From assembly GCF_016735685.1 (NCBI RefSeq), contig NZ_JAERRA010000001.1, forward strand, positions 1,116,001-1,180,000: DNA of 64,000 nt. The letters are read 5' to 3'. The notes under the pieces are model-generated. The model ran no database searches. It was given only the letters and a program-made list of their open reading frames with translations, and was not told the DNA's origin. Positions 49,047 to 57,533 of the stretch are shown here, in pieces. This DNA comes from Piscinibacter lacus (GTDB lineage: Bacteria; Pseudomonadota; Gammaproteobacteria; Burkholderiales; Burkholderiaceae_C). A program made the position numbers and the translations under genes. The first letter of the stretch is position 1, and each line of letters starts with the position of its first letter.

Positions 49047-50114
49047 TCAGGCCGGGTCGTAGGCGAAGCGGGCCTGCACGATGCCGTGGTCGGGGGTGCC
49101 CGTCGCGGCATGGTCGTCCAGGTTCAGGTGATCGTTGTAGACCCGCATGCCCTCGAAGCGCCACAGGCGCTGGCGCGAACGGTCGTAGAAGGCCTGCGAC
49201 ACGAGGATGTGGTCCAGCGAGCCGTGCTCGCCCTGGTGAATGTAGGTGTAGCTCACATCGCGCAGGCTGCGCTGGCCCTCCATCAGCTCGGTGGCATAGA
49301 GGCCGGTGGCGCTGCCGCCCTTGCTGTCGGCGCGCAGCAGCAGGTCGGGCTGGCCGGTGAGGATGGCCTGGGTGTTGCTCAGGCGGTCGTCGTTCAGGTC
49401 GCCCATCACCACCGTCGGCCGGCCCTCGGCCTTCATGCGCTCGGTCAGCAGCACGCGCAGTGCGGCGGCCTCGGCGCTGCGGCGGATGGTGGAGATCGCG
49501 CTGCCCAGGGCTTCGGCATGCGGGGCGTAGCTTGCGGGGTCGGCGCGGAACCAGGCCTCGCTGCCCACGGCGGTCGGCCCCTTGGACTTGAAGTGCGCGA
49601 CATGCACCTCCACCGGCGGCAAGCCGGGCGCCACCCGAAGGGCCAGCCGCAGCACCGGGCGCGAGAAGCCCTTGATCGTCAGCGCGATCGCGGGGCTCTG
49701 CGGGTCGTCCCCGCCGCTGCGCAGTTGCAGTTGCGGCGGGAAGCGGTCGATCCACACGGGGGCCAGCGATGCTTCGGCCTGCGGATCGATCGCCAGGCTG
49801 CGGCGCACGGCCGCCGCGCAGGCGATGCCCTGGCCGTTCAGTCCGGGGCGGGTGATGAGCTGGTAGTCGCCGTCGAGGCCGGCCGCGCGGAAGGCGGCTT
49901 GCAGCGGCTCGGGATGCCAGAGCTCCTGGAAGCCCCAGACATCGGCATCCACGCCCCGCAGGGCCTGGGCCAGCCAGGCGATCTTGGCGGCGTACTGGGC
50001 CTCGGTCCAGCCCGGCCGGCCGTAGAGCGCGCGGCCGGGCAGGTTCAGGTTGTAGAGGTTGCAGCTCGCGAAGCTGAGCGGCGTGTTGCGGCGCGGACGC
50101 TGGAGGGTGGCCAT
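49047..50114 (-). CDS. Endonuclease/exonuclease/phosphatase-family protein
   Basis: A 355-aa metal-dependent hydrolase of the EEP superfamily (DNase I-like fold). The characteristic residues are visible: FQELWH (metal Glu), VHVAHFKSKGP, GDLNDDRLSNT, SLDHILVS and TPDHGIV. It has no signal peptide. The substrate could be nucleic acid or a phosphoester; the sequence does not decide. The ATG at 50114 gives the normal start of homology. Confidence 0.87.
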   Translation of the reverse strand: MATLQRPRRNTPLSFASCNLYNLNLPGRALYGRPGWTEAQYAAKIAWLAQALRGVDADVWGFQELWHPEPLQAAFRAAGLDGDYQLITRPGLNGQGIACAAAVRRSLAIDPQAEASLAPVWIDRFPPQLQLRSGGDDPQSPAIALTIKGFSRPVLRLALRVAPGLPPVEVHVAHFKSKGPTAVGSEAWFRADPASYAPHAEALGSAISTIRRSAEAAALRVLLTERMKAEGRPTVVMGDLNDDRLSNTQAILTGQPDLLLRADSKGGSATGLYATELMEGQRSLRDVSYTYIHQGEHGSLDHILVSQAFYDRSRQRLWRFEGMRVYNDHLNLDDHAATGTPDHGIVQARFAYDPA

Positions 50115-50130
50115 CGGGGCGGGACGAAGC

Positions 50131-50163
50131 AGGAGGGGCCGGCCATTCTGGCCGGCCCCTCCT
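50131..50163 (-). terminator. Long perfect hairpin after the lectin-propeller gene
   Basis: AGGAGGGGCCGGCCA and its exact complement surround a 3-base loop, 22 bases after the stop of the minus-strand gene at 50185. There is no U-run, but the 15-base stem should stop or stabilise its transcript. Confidence 0.6.
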
Positions 50164-50184
50164 CGCCCGGAACCCGGGGAGACC

Positions 50185-51681
50185 TCAGGGCCGCAGCATC
50201 GGCAGCGGGGCCTCGGCGTAGCCGATCTGCGCGGTGCGGTTGGTGGCGAAGCCGTGGAACCACATGCGCGCCTTGCCGTTCTCGAAGATCACGCTGGGTG
50301 CGATCGGGCCGATGTTGTCGAAGCCGCTGGCCGACTTGCGCAGGATGGGCTCGGGGTTGATCGTCCAGGGCCCGAAGGGGCTGCTGGCCTGGGCCACGCC
50401 GATGTCATGGCCCAGCTCACCGTGCAGGCGGGTGTAGAAGAGGTAGTAGCGGCCATCGGGGCCCTGGCTCACGTCGACTTCGGCGATGCCATCCTTCACC
50501 CCGGGGAAGTTGGCTGCGCTCAGCACCGGCGTGCTGCGCTTGGTCCAGTTGCGGCCATCTTTCGAGGTGGCGGCCATCAGCGTGACGCCCGCACCCTTGG
50601 GGCAGTTGTAGAAGCAGTAGGCCGAATACAGCATCACCAGCTCCTTCTTGTAGACGACGAAGCTCGGGCTGCTGATCGCATCGTGGTCATGCCCGGCCGG
50701 CGTGGTCTTCAGCACCGGCTTGCCGCCGTTGGCGCGGGTGAAGCGGATGCCGTCGGTCGAGGTGGCCAGGCCGACCTCGGCCGGGAAGGAGGCAAAGAAG
50801 CCGCCGCGGTCCAGGTAGCCGACGTAGTACAGCAGGTACTCGTTCTTGAACTTCACCATGACCGCGGATTCGTGGGCATCGTCCCACTGGCCCGGCCGGG
50901 TGGCGATCAGGCGGCTGGGCAGGGTGGTGTCGCCGGTGTTGACATCGCTCCAGCTCAGGCCGTCGCTCGAACGCGCCAGGCAGATCGCGCCCCGCTGGCG
51001 GACGATGTCGTAGCAGTTGTAGGTCATCCGCAGCTCGCTGCCGACGCGCATGACGCTCGGGTCGCCGACGGCTGCATAAGGCCCGCTGAAGACCGGCGCG
51101 AGCCGCTTCGACCAGGCCGCCCAGCCCGGGGTGCTGACGGTCTGCCAGGTGCCATCGCTGATCGCGCTGCCGCTGCTCGGCGCCGCGCTGCGCGGACGCA
51201 GGCTCCAGCGCTGGTTGGCGCCGCCGCCGTCGGTCCAAAAGCGCACCTCGCTGAAGTTGCCGCCGTGCAGGTCCAGCACCAGGCTCGGGGCGCTGACCGG
51301 GATGAAGCGCCCGGTGTTGCCGTCGATGTAGAGGGTTTGCTGCGCGCTGCCGTTGCAGACCTGCAATTGCAGGCCGCTGCCGACACCCGCCGGAAGGGCG
51401 GCCGTGCCGACGCAGTAGCCGCCGTACTTCAACTGGTAGCTGCCATTGGCGTTCGGCAGCAGCGCCATGTTCTGGCTGGCCAGGCTGCCATTGCAGGGGC
51501 CGACGTTCAGGAGCGCGCCGGCACCCAGCGGGGTCTGCTGCGACTGGAGGCAGAGATCGGGCCGCTGAAGGTTGAAGACCTCCAGGCCGCCGATCTCGTT
51601 TGCCTGGGCGATGGGGGCACCCAGCGCAAGCCAGAACAAGGCAGCCGACGCGAGTTTCCGGGGCAGGACAGGGTGGTTCAT
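50185..51681 (-). CDS. Secreted ricin-type lectin plus beta-propeller protein (GH43/GH32-like)
   Basis: A 498-aa exported protein with a signal peptide (about 1-27), a ricin B-like trefoil (about 30-165, with LCLQSQQTP, YCVGTAALP and NQRWSL), and a five-bladed propeller-like domain (about 175-498) with GDPSVMRVGSELRMTYNCYD and recurring SxDGxxW turns as in GH43/GH32/GH130-type enzymes. A carbohydrate target is likely but unproven. The propeller half is a close paralogue of the one at 55208-56518. The ATG at 51681 gives a normal signal peptide. Confidence 0.82.
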   Translation of the reverse strand: MNHPVLPRKLASAALFWLALGAPIAQANEIGGLEVFNLQRPDLCLQSQQTPLGAGALLNVGPCNGSLASQNMALLPNANGSYQLKYGGYCVGTAALPAGVGSGLQLQVCNGSAQQTLYIDGNTGRFIPVSAPSLVLDLHGGNFSEVRFWTDGGGANQRWSLRPRSAAPSSGSAISDGTWQTVSTPGWAAWSKRLAPVFSGPYAAVGDPSVMRVGSELRMTYNCYDIVRQRGAICLARSSDGLSWSDVNTGDTTLPSRLIATRPGQWDDAHESAVMVKFKNEYLLYYVGYLDRGGFFASFPAEVGLATSTDGIRFTRANGGKPVLKTTPAGHDHDAISSPSFVVYKKELVMLYSAYCFYNCPKGAGVTLMAATSKDGRNWTKRSTPVLSAANFPGVKDGIAEVDVSQGPDGRYYLFYTRLHGELGHDIGVAQASSPFGPWTINPEPILRKSASGFDNIGPIAPSVIFENGKARMWFHGFATNRTAQIGYAEAPLPMLRP

Positions 51682-52031
51682 GGGATATGCGTGACAAGCT
51701 GGGCAAGGACTCGGGACGGCGGGGGCCCGCTCACCCGGGCCATGGCCCGGTTTCGGCCCTCGGGCGCCACGATTGACATCACTTACATCTGATTACCTGA
51801 TGACATGTCGGGTTTCGACGCTGAATGACCACGTATTGGGGCTTGCCAGCACGAGACAAATCATTTCGTCGCCTGCGCGGTCGAAGACCCTCAGGGTGCT
51901 CATCGGCCGAGCCGAGCAAAACCTTTACCCGTCCGTGCGGAAGGCCGCCGACCGCCCATGAAAAAGCCCGGCCTCCGCGCATGCGGAGGCCGGGCGGGGA
52001 GGCGGGCCAGTCGGTGGCGAGATGCGCCGAA
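51682..52031. other. 350-base intergenic region
   Basis: No credible gene. Its right end carries the terminator for the PEP-CTERM gene (51961-51995). The left part should hold the promoter of the minus-strand lectin-propeller gene; a TTGACA hexamer (51773-51778) reads the other way and has no gene after it. Confidence 0.5.
51961..51995 (-). terminator. Intrinsic terminator after the second PEP-CTERM gene
   Basis: GCCCGGCCTCCGC pairs perfectly with GCGGAGGCCGGGC around GCAT; on the minus strand it is followed by T5. It lies about 35 bases after the stop at 52032. Confidence 0.9.
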
Positions 52032-53432
52032 TCAGGCCGGGACGGCAGGCTTCCGCCGCCGGGTCGACCAGGCCACCACGCCCAGGCCCGCCAGCATCAG
52101 GGCCCATTCACTCGGCTCGGGCACGGCCGGCACGCTGAGGATGGCGGTCATCGACATCGAGGTCACGCCGGGGGTGAAGTCCAGGAAGGTCGGGAAGGCC
52201 GTCGCGAAACCCGGCGCGGCCGTGTCGAGCGTGAAGCCGACGATGCTGAAGTTCGTGACTCCGGGGCCGAAGAGGTAGTTTTCGCCCGGGTCCAGGGTGG
52301 CCACGATCATGCCGCCGACCAGCACGTCAAGCGGCCCGAAACCGAAGGCCGCGCTCGGCACCATGACCTCCAGGAATTCCCCGCCGATCACCTCGTATTC
52401 GAAGCCCTCGGCAAAGGGCGGGTCGAACCAGAGGCGTGGCGTGGGATCGATGAAGGTGAATTCGCCCGGTCCGGTCACGAAGGGAAGCACTGGCACCTCT
52501 TCGGTGGCTCCGGGTGCCACCCCGCCCACCCCGCCGAAGGCGAACAGGAAGGTGGCCGGTTCGCCGCTTTCGGCATTGGGGAAAGACTGCCCCAGGGAAT
52601 AGACATCGGCATTCAAGGTGTTGAGGCGATCAAGCGCGCCAGCCTCGTCCGGCGCCGAGCCGTAGAAGATGTTGAAACTGCGCGATTCGCCCGGGGCCAG
52701 GGTGCCGAAGGAGAAATCAAACACCGAGCCATGATCGGCAGGTCCGCTGTCGGTGAAGTCGGTGTTGACCGTCCCCCCGAGGATCTGCCCCGCGGGGTTC
52801 AGCGGTGAGGAGTACGCGAAGCCGTTGTCGCTGGCGTACAGCACATTGCCGCCATTGCTCACCAGATTGGCCTCGACGCCGCGGTGTGTGACGTACTCGT
52901 TGAACGTCGAGGGCGGCACGTCCCAGTCCATCGAGCGCCGGTAGGTGACGTTCGAAAGGCTTTCGGTCGCGCTGGTGTTGGTGAGGGTGACCGAGACCTG
53001 GAACACATCGGCAGCCAGCGAGGGACCGAAGTTGTGGCGGATGTCCATGGGCAGGACGGAAGACTGCACATTCGACAGCGCCTGGTTGCCGCTGACGCCG
53101 AAACTGCCGCCGCTGATGTTGCCGATGCCTCCGTTGTCGATGCTGGCCCAGGTCGAGAAGCTGCCGCCGGAGGTGTCGGCCGAAACCCCCCAGCCTTCGC
53201 AAAGGCAGCCCGGGGAAATGGCGTCGCCCACCCCCGCGCGGAAGACGCCATAGGTCAGGCCGCCGCCTGGCCCCTCGCCGAAGAAATTCAGATGACCCTC
53301 TTCGTTCACGCCGAGGCTGGTCTCTCCGTAGGTGATGATGCCGCCCGCGTGGGCGCTGGCCGCTGCGCCTCCGAGAACCAGACCGGCGAGCAAGCCGGCA
53401 AGTCCCGTTCGCCAAATGCTTCGATGATTCAT
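52032..53432 (-). CDS. Exported beta-rich protein with PEP-CTERM sorting signal
   Basis: A 466-aa protein with a signal peptide (about 1-28), a large beta-rich region with TLTNTSATESLSNVTYRRSMDWD resembling repeat domains of cell-surface proteins, and a C-terminal PEP-CTERM signal VPEPSEWALMLAGLGVVAWSTRRR. Function unknown; probably surface or extracellular after exosortase processing. The ATG at 53432 is preferred to 53438 because GGAG lies 7 bases upstream. Confidence 0.86.
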   Translation of the reverse strand: MNHRSIWRTGLAGLLAGLVLGGAAASAHAGGIITYGETSLGVNEEGHLNFFGEGPGGGLTYGVFRAGVGDAISPGCLCEGWGVSADTSGGSFSTWASIDNGGIGNISGGSFGVSGNQALSNVQSSVLPMDIRHNFGPSLAADVFQVSVTLTNTSATESLSNVTYRRSMDWDVPPSTFNEYVTHRGVEANLVSNGGNVLYASDNGFAYSSPLNPAGQILGGTVNTDFTDSGPADHGSVFDFSFGTLAPGESRSFNIFYGSAPDEAGALDRLNTLNADVYSLGQSFPNAESGEPATFLFAFGGVGGVAPGATEEVPVLPFVTGPGEFTFIDPTPRLWFDPPFAEGFEYEVIGGEFLEVMVPSAAFGFGPLDVLVGGMIVATLDPGENYLFGPGVTNFSIVGFTLDTAAPGFATAFPTFLDFTPGVTSMSMTAILSVPAVPEPSEWALMLAGLGVVAWSTRRRKPAVPA

Positions 53433-53657
53433 GTCCATGCTCCGCAAGGTTCGGGGGCCCGGTAGCTTGCGAGGGCAAGCCCTGACCGGGATGGTCTGTG
53501 GCCGTCCACAGGACCATGGACAAAATCTAGACGGCCCCTGTCTCGTCGTCGTCCCGACGATGGGGGAGGCTCCCCATCAGGGGGGGCGAGTCGCTCCGCC
53601 GGGCGCGCAACCCCGGCGGCCGGCTGCCCGCCCCGCCTGGCGGACCGGACCGCGGCT

Positions 53658-54140
53658 TCAGCGCCCGCCGATGGCCAGCAGTTCCACCTCGAAAGTCAGC
53701 GTCGCATTCGGCGGGATCACGCCGCGGCCGGCGCCGCGGGCGCCGTAGGCGATGTGCGGCGGGCAGGTCAGGCGGGCCTTGCCGCCCACGGCCATGCCCT
53801 GCAGGCCCTCGGTCCAGCAGGGGATCACGCCCTGCAGCGGGAAGGAGGCGGGCTGATTGCGGCTGTAGCTGCTGTCGAACTCCTCGCCCTTGCGCGGGCC
53901 GGCGTCGGCCAGCACGCCGCGGTAATGCACGGTCACGACATCGCGCGCCGTGGGCTTGGGGCCCTTGCCCTCTTGCAGCGAGAGGAAGACCAGGCCGCTT
54001 TCGCGCACCACGGCGCCGGCTTCCTTGGCCGCCTCGACGGCGGCGGCCGAGGCGATCGGCGCCTGGGCGAGGGCGGGGGCCAGGCCGCCGAGCAGGAGGA
54101 GGCCGCTCAGGGCGGGACGGCACAGGGACAGCAGATTCAC
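53658..54140 (-). CDS. FKBP-type peptidyl-prolyl isomerase, exported
   Basis: A 160-aa periplasmic prolyl isomerase with a signal peptide (about 1-26) and one FKBP domain: VTVHYRGVLADAG, EFDSSYSRNQPASFPL, GVIPCWTEGLQGM and IPPNATLTFEVELL are in the usual order. Helps folding of exported proteins. Divergent from dusC; 84 bases separate the starts. Confidence 0.93.
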   Translation of the reverse strand: MNLLSLCRPALSGLLLLGGLAPALAQAPIASAAAVEAAKEAGAVVRESGLVFLSLQEGKGPKPTARDVVTVHYRGVLADAGPRKGEEFDSSYSRNQPASFPLQGVIPCWTEGLQGMAVGGKARLTCPPHIAYGARGAGRGVIPPNATLTFEVELLAIGGR

Positions 54141-54224
54141 AAACAGTCTCCGGAAAGGGGTGGACGAAAAAGGGCTGGATCATCGTCGCTCGGCCAAACC
54201 CTGGCATCGGGTCCAATCCGGCCC

Positions 54225-55241
54225 GTGCCCGATGCCTCCTCCTGCCCCCGCCCCCGCCTGCTGCTCGCCCCGATGGAGGGCCTGCTCGACGTGACCCTGC
54301 GCGACACCCTGACCCGGCTCGACGGCCCGGCCGGCCTGGACCGCTGCGTCAGCGAGTTCATCCGCGTCACCGGCACCCTGCTGCCGCCCAAGGCCTTCCT
54401 GCGCATCGTGCCCGAACTGGCCCAGGGCTCGCGCACGCCGGCGGGCGTGACGGTGCGGCCGCAGTTGCTGGGCTCCGACCCGGCGTGCCTGGCCGAGAAC
54501 GCGGCCCGGCTGATCGAGCTTGGTGCCGAGGGCATCGACCTGAACTTCGGCTGCCCGGCCAAGGTGGTCAACCGCCATGGCGGCGGCGCCATGCTGCTGC
54601 GCGAGCCCGAGCGCCTGCGGGCCATCGTCGCCGCGGTGCGGCGCGCGGTGCCGGCGGACCGCCCCGTCTCGGCCAAGATGCGCCTGGGCTATGACGACGA
54701 CCGCGATGCCGAGGCCTGCGCCCAGGCCCTGGCCGACGGCGGCGCGGCCGAGATCGTCGTCCACGCCCGCACCCGCGCCCAGGGCTACCGCCCGCCGGCC
54801 TGGTGGCAGCGGGTGGCCGAGGTGCGCGCTGCGGTGGCCGTGCCGGTGGTCGCCAACGGCGAGATCTGGACCGTCGACGACGCGCGGCGCTGCCGCGCCG
54901 AAGCCGGCGGCCTGGACCTGATGCTCGGCCGCGGCCTGGTCGCCGACCCCTGCCTGGCCCGCGCCCTGCGTGCCGCCGATGCCGGCCAGCTTGCCCCGCC
55001 CCTGGGCTGGGATGCCTTGCAGCCGCAGATCGCCCACTTCTGGCAGTGCGTGAACGCGCGCATCGAGGCGCGCCACCGCGCCGGCCGGCTCAAGCAATGG
55101 CTGAACTACTTGCGCCGCGTGCATCCGGCGGCGCAGTCGCTCTACGACGCCGTCCGCACCCTCAACGACCCGGCGGCCGTGGCCGCGCGGGTGCTGGGCG
55201 AGGCCGCTCAGCGGCGCAGCGGCAGCGGCGCCTCCGCGTAG
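54225..55241 (+). CDS. dusC: tRNA-dihydrouridine synthase, DusC type
   Basis: An FMN-dependent enzyme that reduces uridine in tRNA. The 338-aa protein begins near the conserved APMEGLLDVTLRD and shows NFGCPAKVVNRHGGGAMLL with the catalytic cysteine near residue 111, and VHARTRAQGYRPPAWW. The VNRHGGG spacing fits DusC better than DusA or DusB. The start is a GTG at 54225. The 3' end overlaps the convergent propeller gene by 34 bases. Confidence 0.92.
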   Translation: MPDASSCPRPRLLLAPMEGLLDVTLRDTLTRLDGPAGLDRCVSEFIRVTGTLLPPKAFLRIVPELAQGSRTPAGVTVRPQLLGSDPACLAENAARLIELGAEGIDLNFGCPAKVVNRHGGGAMLLREPERLRAIVAAVRRAVPADRPVSAKMRLGYDDDRDAEACAQALADGGAAEIVVHARTRAQGYRPPAWWQRVAEVRAAVAVPVVANGEIWTVDDARRCRAEAGGLDLMLGRGLVADPCLARALRAADAGQLAPPLGWDALQPQIAHFWQCVNARIEARHRAGRLKQWLNYLRRVHPAAQSLYDAVRTLNDPAAVAARVLGEAAQRRSGSGASA

Positions 55242-56518
55242 CCGATGCGGATGGTGCGGGCCCGGCTGAAGCCGTGGAACCACATCCGCGCCTTGCCGTT
55301 GGCGAAGACGACGGACGGCGCAATTGGCCCGATGTCGTCGAAGCCGCTGGCCGATTTGCGGACGATGGGCTGCGGATTGATCGTCCACGGCCCGTAGGGC
55401 GTCGGCGCCTGGGCGATGCCGATCTCGTGGCCCTGGTCGCCCTGCAGCAGGCTGTGGAAGAGGTAGTACAGCCCGTCCGGCCCCTGTACGATCTCCACCT
55501 CGCCCGCGCCGTCCTTGGCATGCGGCACATCGGCCCGGGTCAGCACCGGCGTCGGGATCTTGGTCCAGCTGCGGCCGTCGCTGGAGCTGGCCGCCAGCAC
55601 CGTCACCCCGTAGCCCTTCTGGCAGTTCGTGAAGCAGTAGGCCGTGTAGAACATCAGCAACTTGCCCTGGTACTCGATCAGGCTCGGGCTGCTCATGGTG
55701 TCGTTGTCGTGGCTGCCGGGGCTGACCTGCATCACCGGCTGGCCGCCGTTGGCCAAGGTGAAGCGCAGGCCGTCGGCGGACGTGGCCAGACCGAAGGACG
55801 CCGGCATCGAGTTGAAGAAGCCGCCGCGGTCCCGGTAGGCGGTGAAGTACAGCAGGTACTCGCCGCGGAAGCGGACGATCGTCGGCGTCTCGTGCGCATC
55901 GTCGAATTGCCCGGCGCGGGTCTTGAGGATGCGGCCGGGCAACTGGCTGTCGCCGGTGGCGGCATCGGTCCAGGTGATGCCGTCCGGCGAGGTGGCCAGG
56001 CAGATCGCGCCGCGCTGGCGCTGGATGTCGTAGCAGTTGTAGACCATGCGCAGCAGGCCGCCTTCCAGCCGCACGCTCGGATCGCCGATCACCGAATACG
56101 GGCCGCTGTGCACCGGGTCGAGACGCTTGGTCCAGGGCGCCCAGCCAGGCGTCGACACCGTGACGCTGCGACCCGCCGGCGCTGGCGGGGCGGGCAGGGG
56201 ATCGGCTGGCGCCGGGCTGGGGGAGGGTGCTGGAGCCGGAGCCGGAGCCGGAGCGGGCGCGGGTGCAGGGGTGGGGGCGGGGGCGGGTGCCGGGCTGGGC
56301 GCTGGCGCTGGCGCAGGGGCAGGTGCGGGCGCAGGTGCAGGTGCGGGTGCCGGACTGGGCGCAGGCGCAGGGGCGGGGGCTGGAGCGGGCGCCGGACTGG
56401 GCGCTGGCGCGAACAGCGAGGCCAGGAAGTTGCCCAGGTCGGCGCGGCTGTCCTGAGCGGCCAGGCCACTCAGCAAAGCGGCACCGGCGAGCACGTGGAG
56501 GCGGGAAAGTCTTTTCAT
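55208..56518 (-). CDS. Secreted beta-propeller protein with long Pro-Ala linker
   Basis: A 436-aa exported protein: signal peptide (about 1-26), a low-complexity Ala-Pro linker (about 37-115, with occasional Ser and Thr), and a propeller domain (about 118-436) nearly the same as in the gene at 50185: PYSVIGDPSV, MVYNCYDIQRQRGAICLA, AYCFTNCQKGYGVTV and the ending IGYAEAPLPLRR. The ricin-like module is replaced by the linker. Likely a carbohydrate-active or carbohydrate-binding surface protein; no catalytic assignment is possible. Tail-to-tail overlap with dusC. Confidence 0.83.
   Translation of the reverse strand: MKRLSRLHVLAGAALLSGLAAQDSRADLGNFLASLFAPAPSPAPAPAPAPAPAPSPAPAPAPAPAPAPAPAPAPSPAPAPAPTPAPAPAPAPAPAPAPSPSPAPADPLPAPPAPAGRSVTVSTPGWAPWTKRLDPVHSGPYSVIGDPSVRLEGGLLRMVYNCYDIQRQRGAICLATSPDGITWTDAATGDSQLPGRILKTRAGQFDDAHETPTIVRFRGEYLLYFTAYRDRGGFFNSMPASFGLATSADGLRFTLANGGQPVMQVSPGSHDNDTMSSPSLIEYQGKLLMFYTAYCFTNCQKGYGVTVLAASSSDGRSWTKIPTPVLTRADVPHAKDGAGEVEIVQGPDGLYYLFHSLLQGDQGHEIGIAQAPTPYGPWTINPQPIVRKSASGFDDIGPIAPSVVFANGKARMWFHGFSRARTIRIGYAEAPLPLRR
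56185..56410 (-). repeat. Low-complexity (Pro-Ala)n coding repeat
   Basis: Imperfect hexamer repeats of the GCCGGA/GCGGGC type encode the alternating Ala-Pro linker of the propeller protein. Such tracts are prone to slippage, so linker length may vary between strains. Confidence 0.8.
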
Positions 56519-56782
56519 GGGCGTTCGGTGGAAGACGCGCCGCCCTGCCGGCCTCCCCCGGCGGGCTGCGCGCTGGACAGTTCACCAGGACCGCGCACAG
56601 GCGCTGCGGGTCCATCGCGCGGGGTCCGCTCGGTCCGGACTTCTTGTCGCGGGCCGATGTGTATCGGGTGACCCTCGGGTCGCGGGCTGTCCTGCGCATC
56701 AATCGTGAGCAGATGTTTCGGACGTGAACGAGGCCCTGCCGGCCTCGACCCGCCTGCGGGCCGCCGGTCGGGGCCGCGGGGC

Positions 56783-57487
56783 TCAGACCGGCGGGTCGTC
56801 GGCCGCGGGGGGCCGGGCCGCATCCGTCCCTGTCGCAACCGCGTCCAGCCAGCGGCTGGACAGGGCCTGCCAGCCGGGCTCGCCCAGTGCGCGCAGCGTT
56901 GCGATATTGCGTTGGAAGATGGTCGCGGCCTCGGGCACCGCGACCACGGCGCGGGCCACGCTGGCCTCGCGCAGCAGATGCAGGGTCGGCCAGGGCGCGC
57001 GGTTGCTGGCATGGGCCGGGTCGCTGGGCGCATGCTCGGCAAAGCGCCAGCGCGGGTGGAAGGCGGCGAGCTGCAGCACGCCGCGCAGGCCGGCTGCCTC
57101 GATTGCCGCCTCGGCCAGCCCCAGGAAGGCATTGAAGTCGTCGAAGCGGCCCAGCACCCAGGGATGCACGATCAGCGTGGTGTCGTGCTGCGCCGGGTCG
57201 GCTTCGGCCAGGGCTTGCAGGGCCTCGACCAGCTCCACCAGCAAGGCCTCGGCATGCCGCGCCGGGCTGAGCTGCCAGCGGATCTGGCCGCGTGCGGCCA
57301 CCGCCTTGGCGAAGGGGCAGAGGTTCAGGCCGATCACCGCGGCCTCCATCCATGCCTGGCTCTGGGCCAGCACGCGGGCGCGGGTGGCTTCGTCCTCGGG
57401 GCCGCCGGCCGGGGCCTCGGGGCTGTCCAGGCCGACGGCGCGCCGAAAGCGCGGGCCGGGGCGGGTAGGGATGCGGGTTCGGGCCAT
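56783..57487 (-). CDS. DUF1415 protein
   Basis: A 234-aa cytoplasmic protein of the DUF1415 family, seen in GLNLCPFAKAVAARGQIRW (about residue 55), TTLIVHPWVLGRFDDFNAFL and LAAFHPRWRFA. The conserved Cys and His residues suggest metal binding or catalysis, but no function is established. Divergent from the M48 peptidase gene with 46 bases between the starts. Confidence 0.85.
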   Translation of the reverse strand: MARTRIPTRPGPRFRRAVGLDSPEAPAGGPEDEATRARVLAQSQAWMEAAVIGLNLCPFAKAVAARGQIRWQLSPARHAEALLVELVEALQALAEADPAQHDTTLIVHPWVLGRFDDFNAFLGLAEAAIEAAGLRGVLQLAAFHPRWRFAEHAPSDPAHASNRAPWPTLHLLREASVARAVVAVPEAATIFQRNIATLRALGEPGWQALSSRWLDAVATGTDAARPPAADDPPV

Positions 57488-57533
57488 GGGCCGGGCAGTA
57501 TCGGCGCCGGCCGGCCGCGCTATCGTTGCCGGC

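Noticed and set aside
51773..51802. A plus-strand promoter (TTGACA) in the intergenic region
   Set aside because: No gene on the plus strand follows and the -10 region is poor; probably chance.
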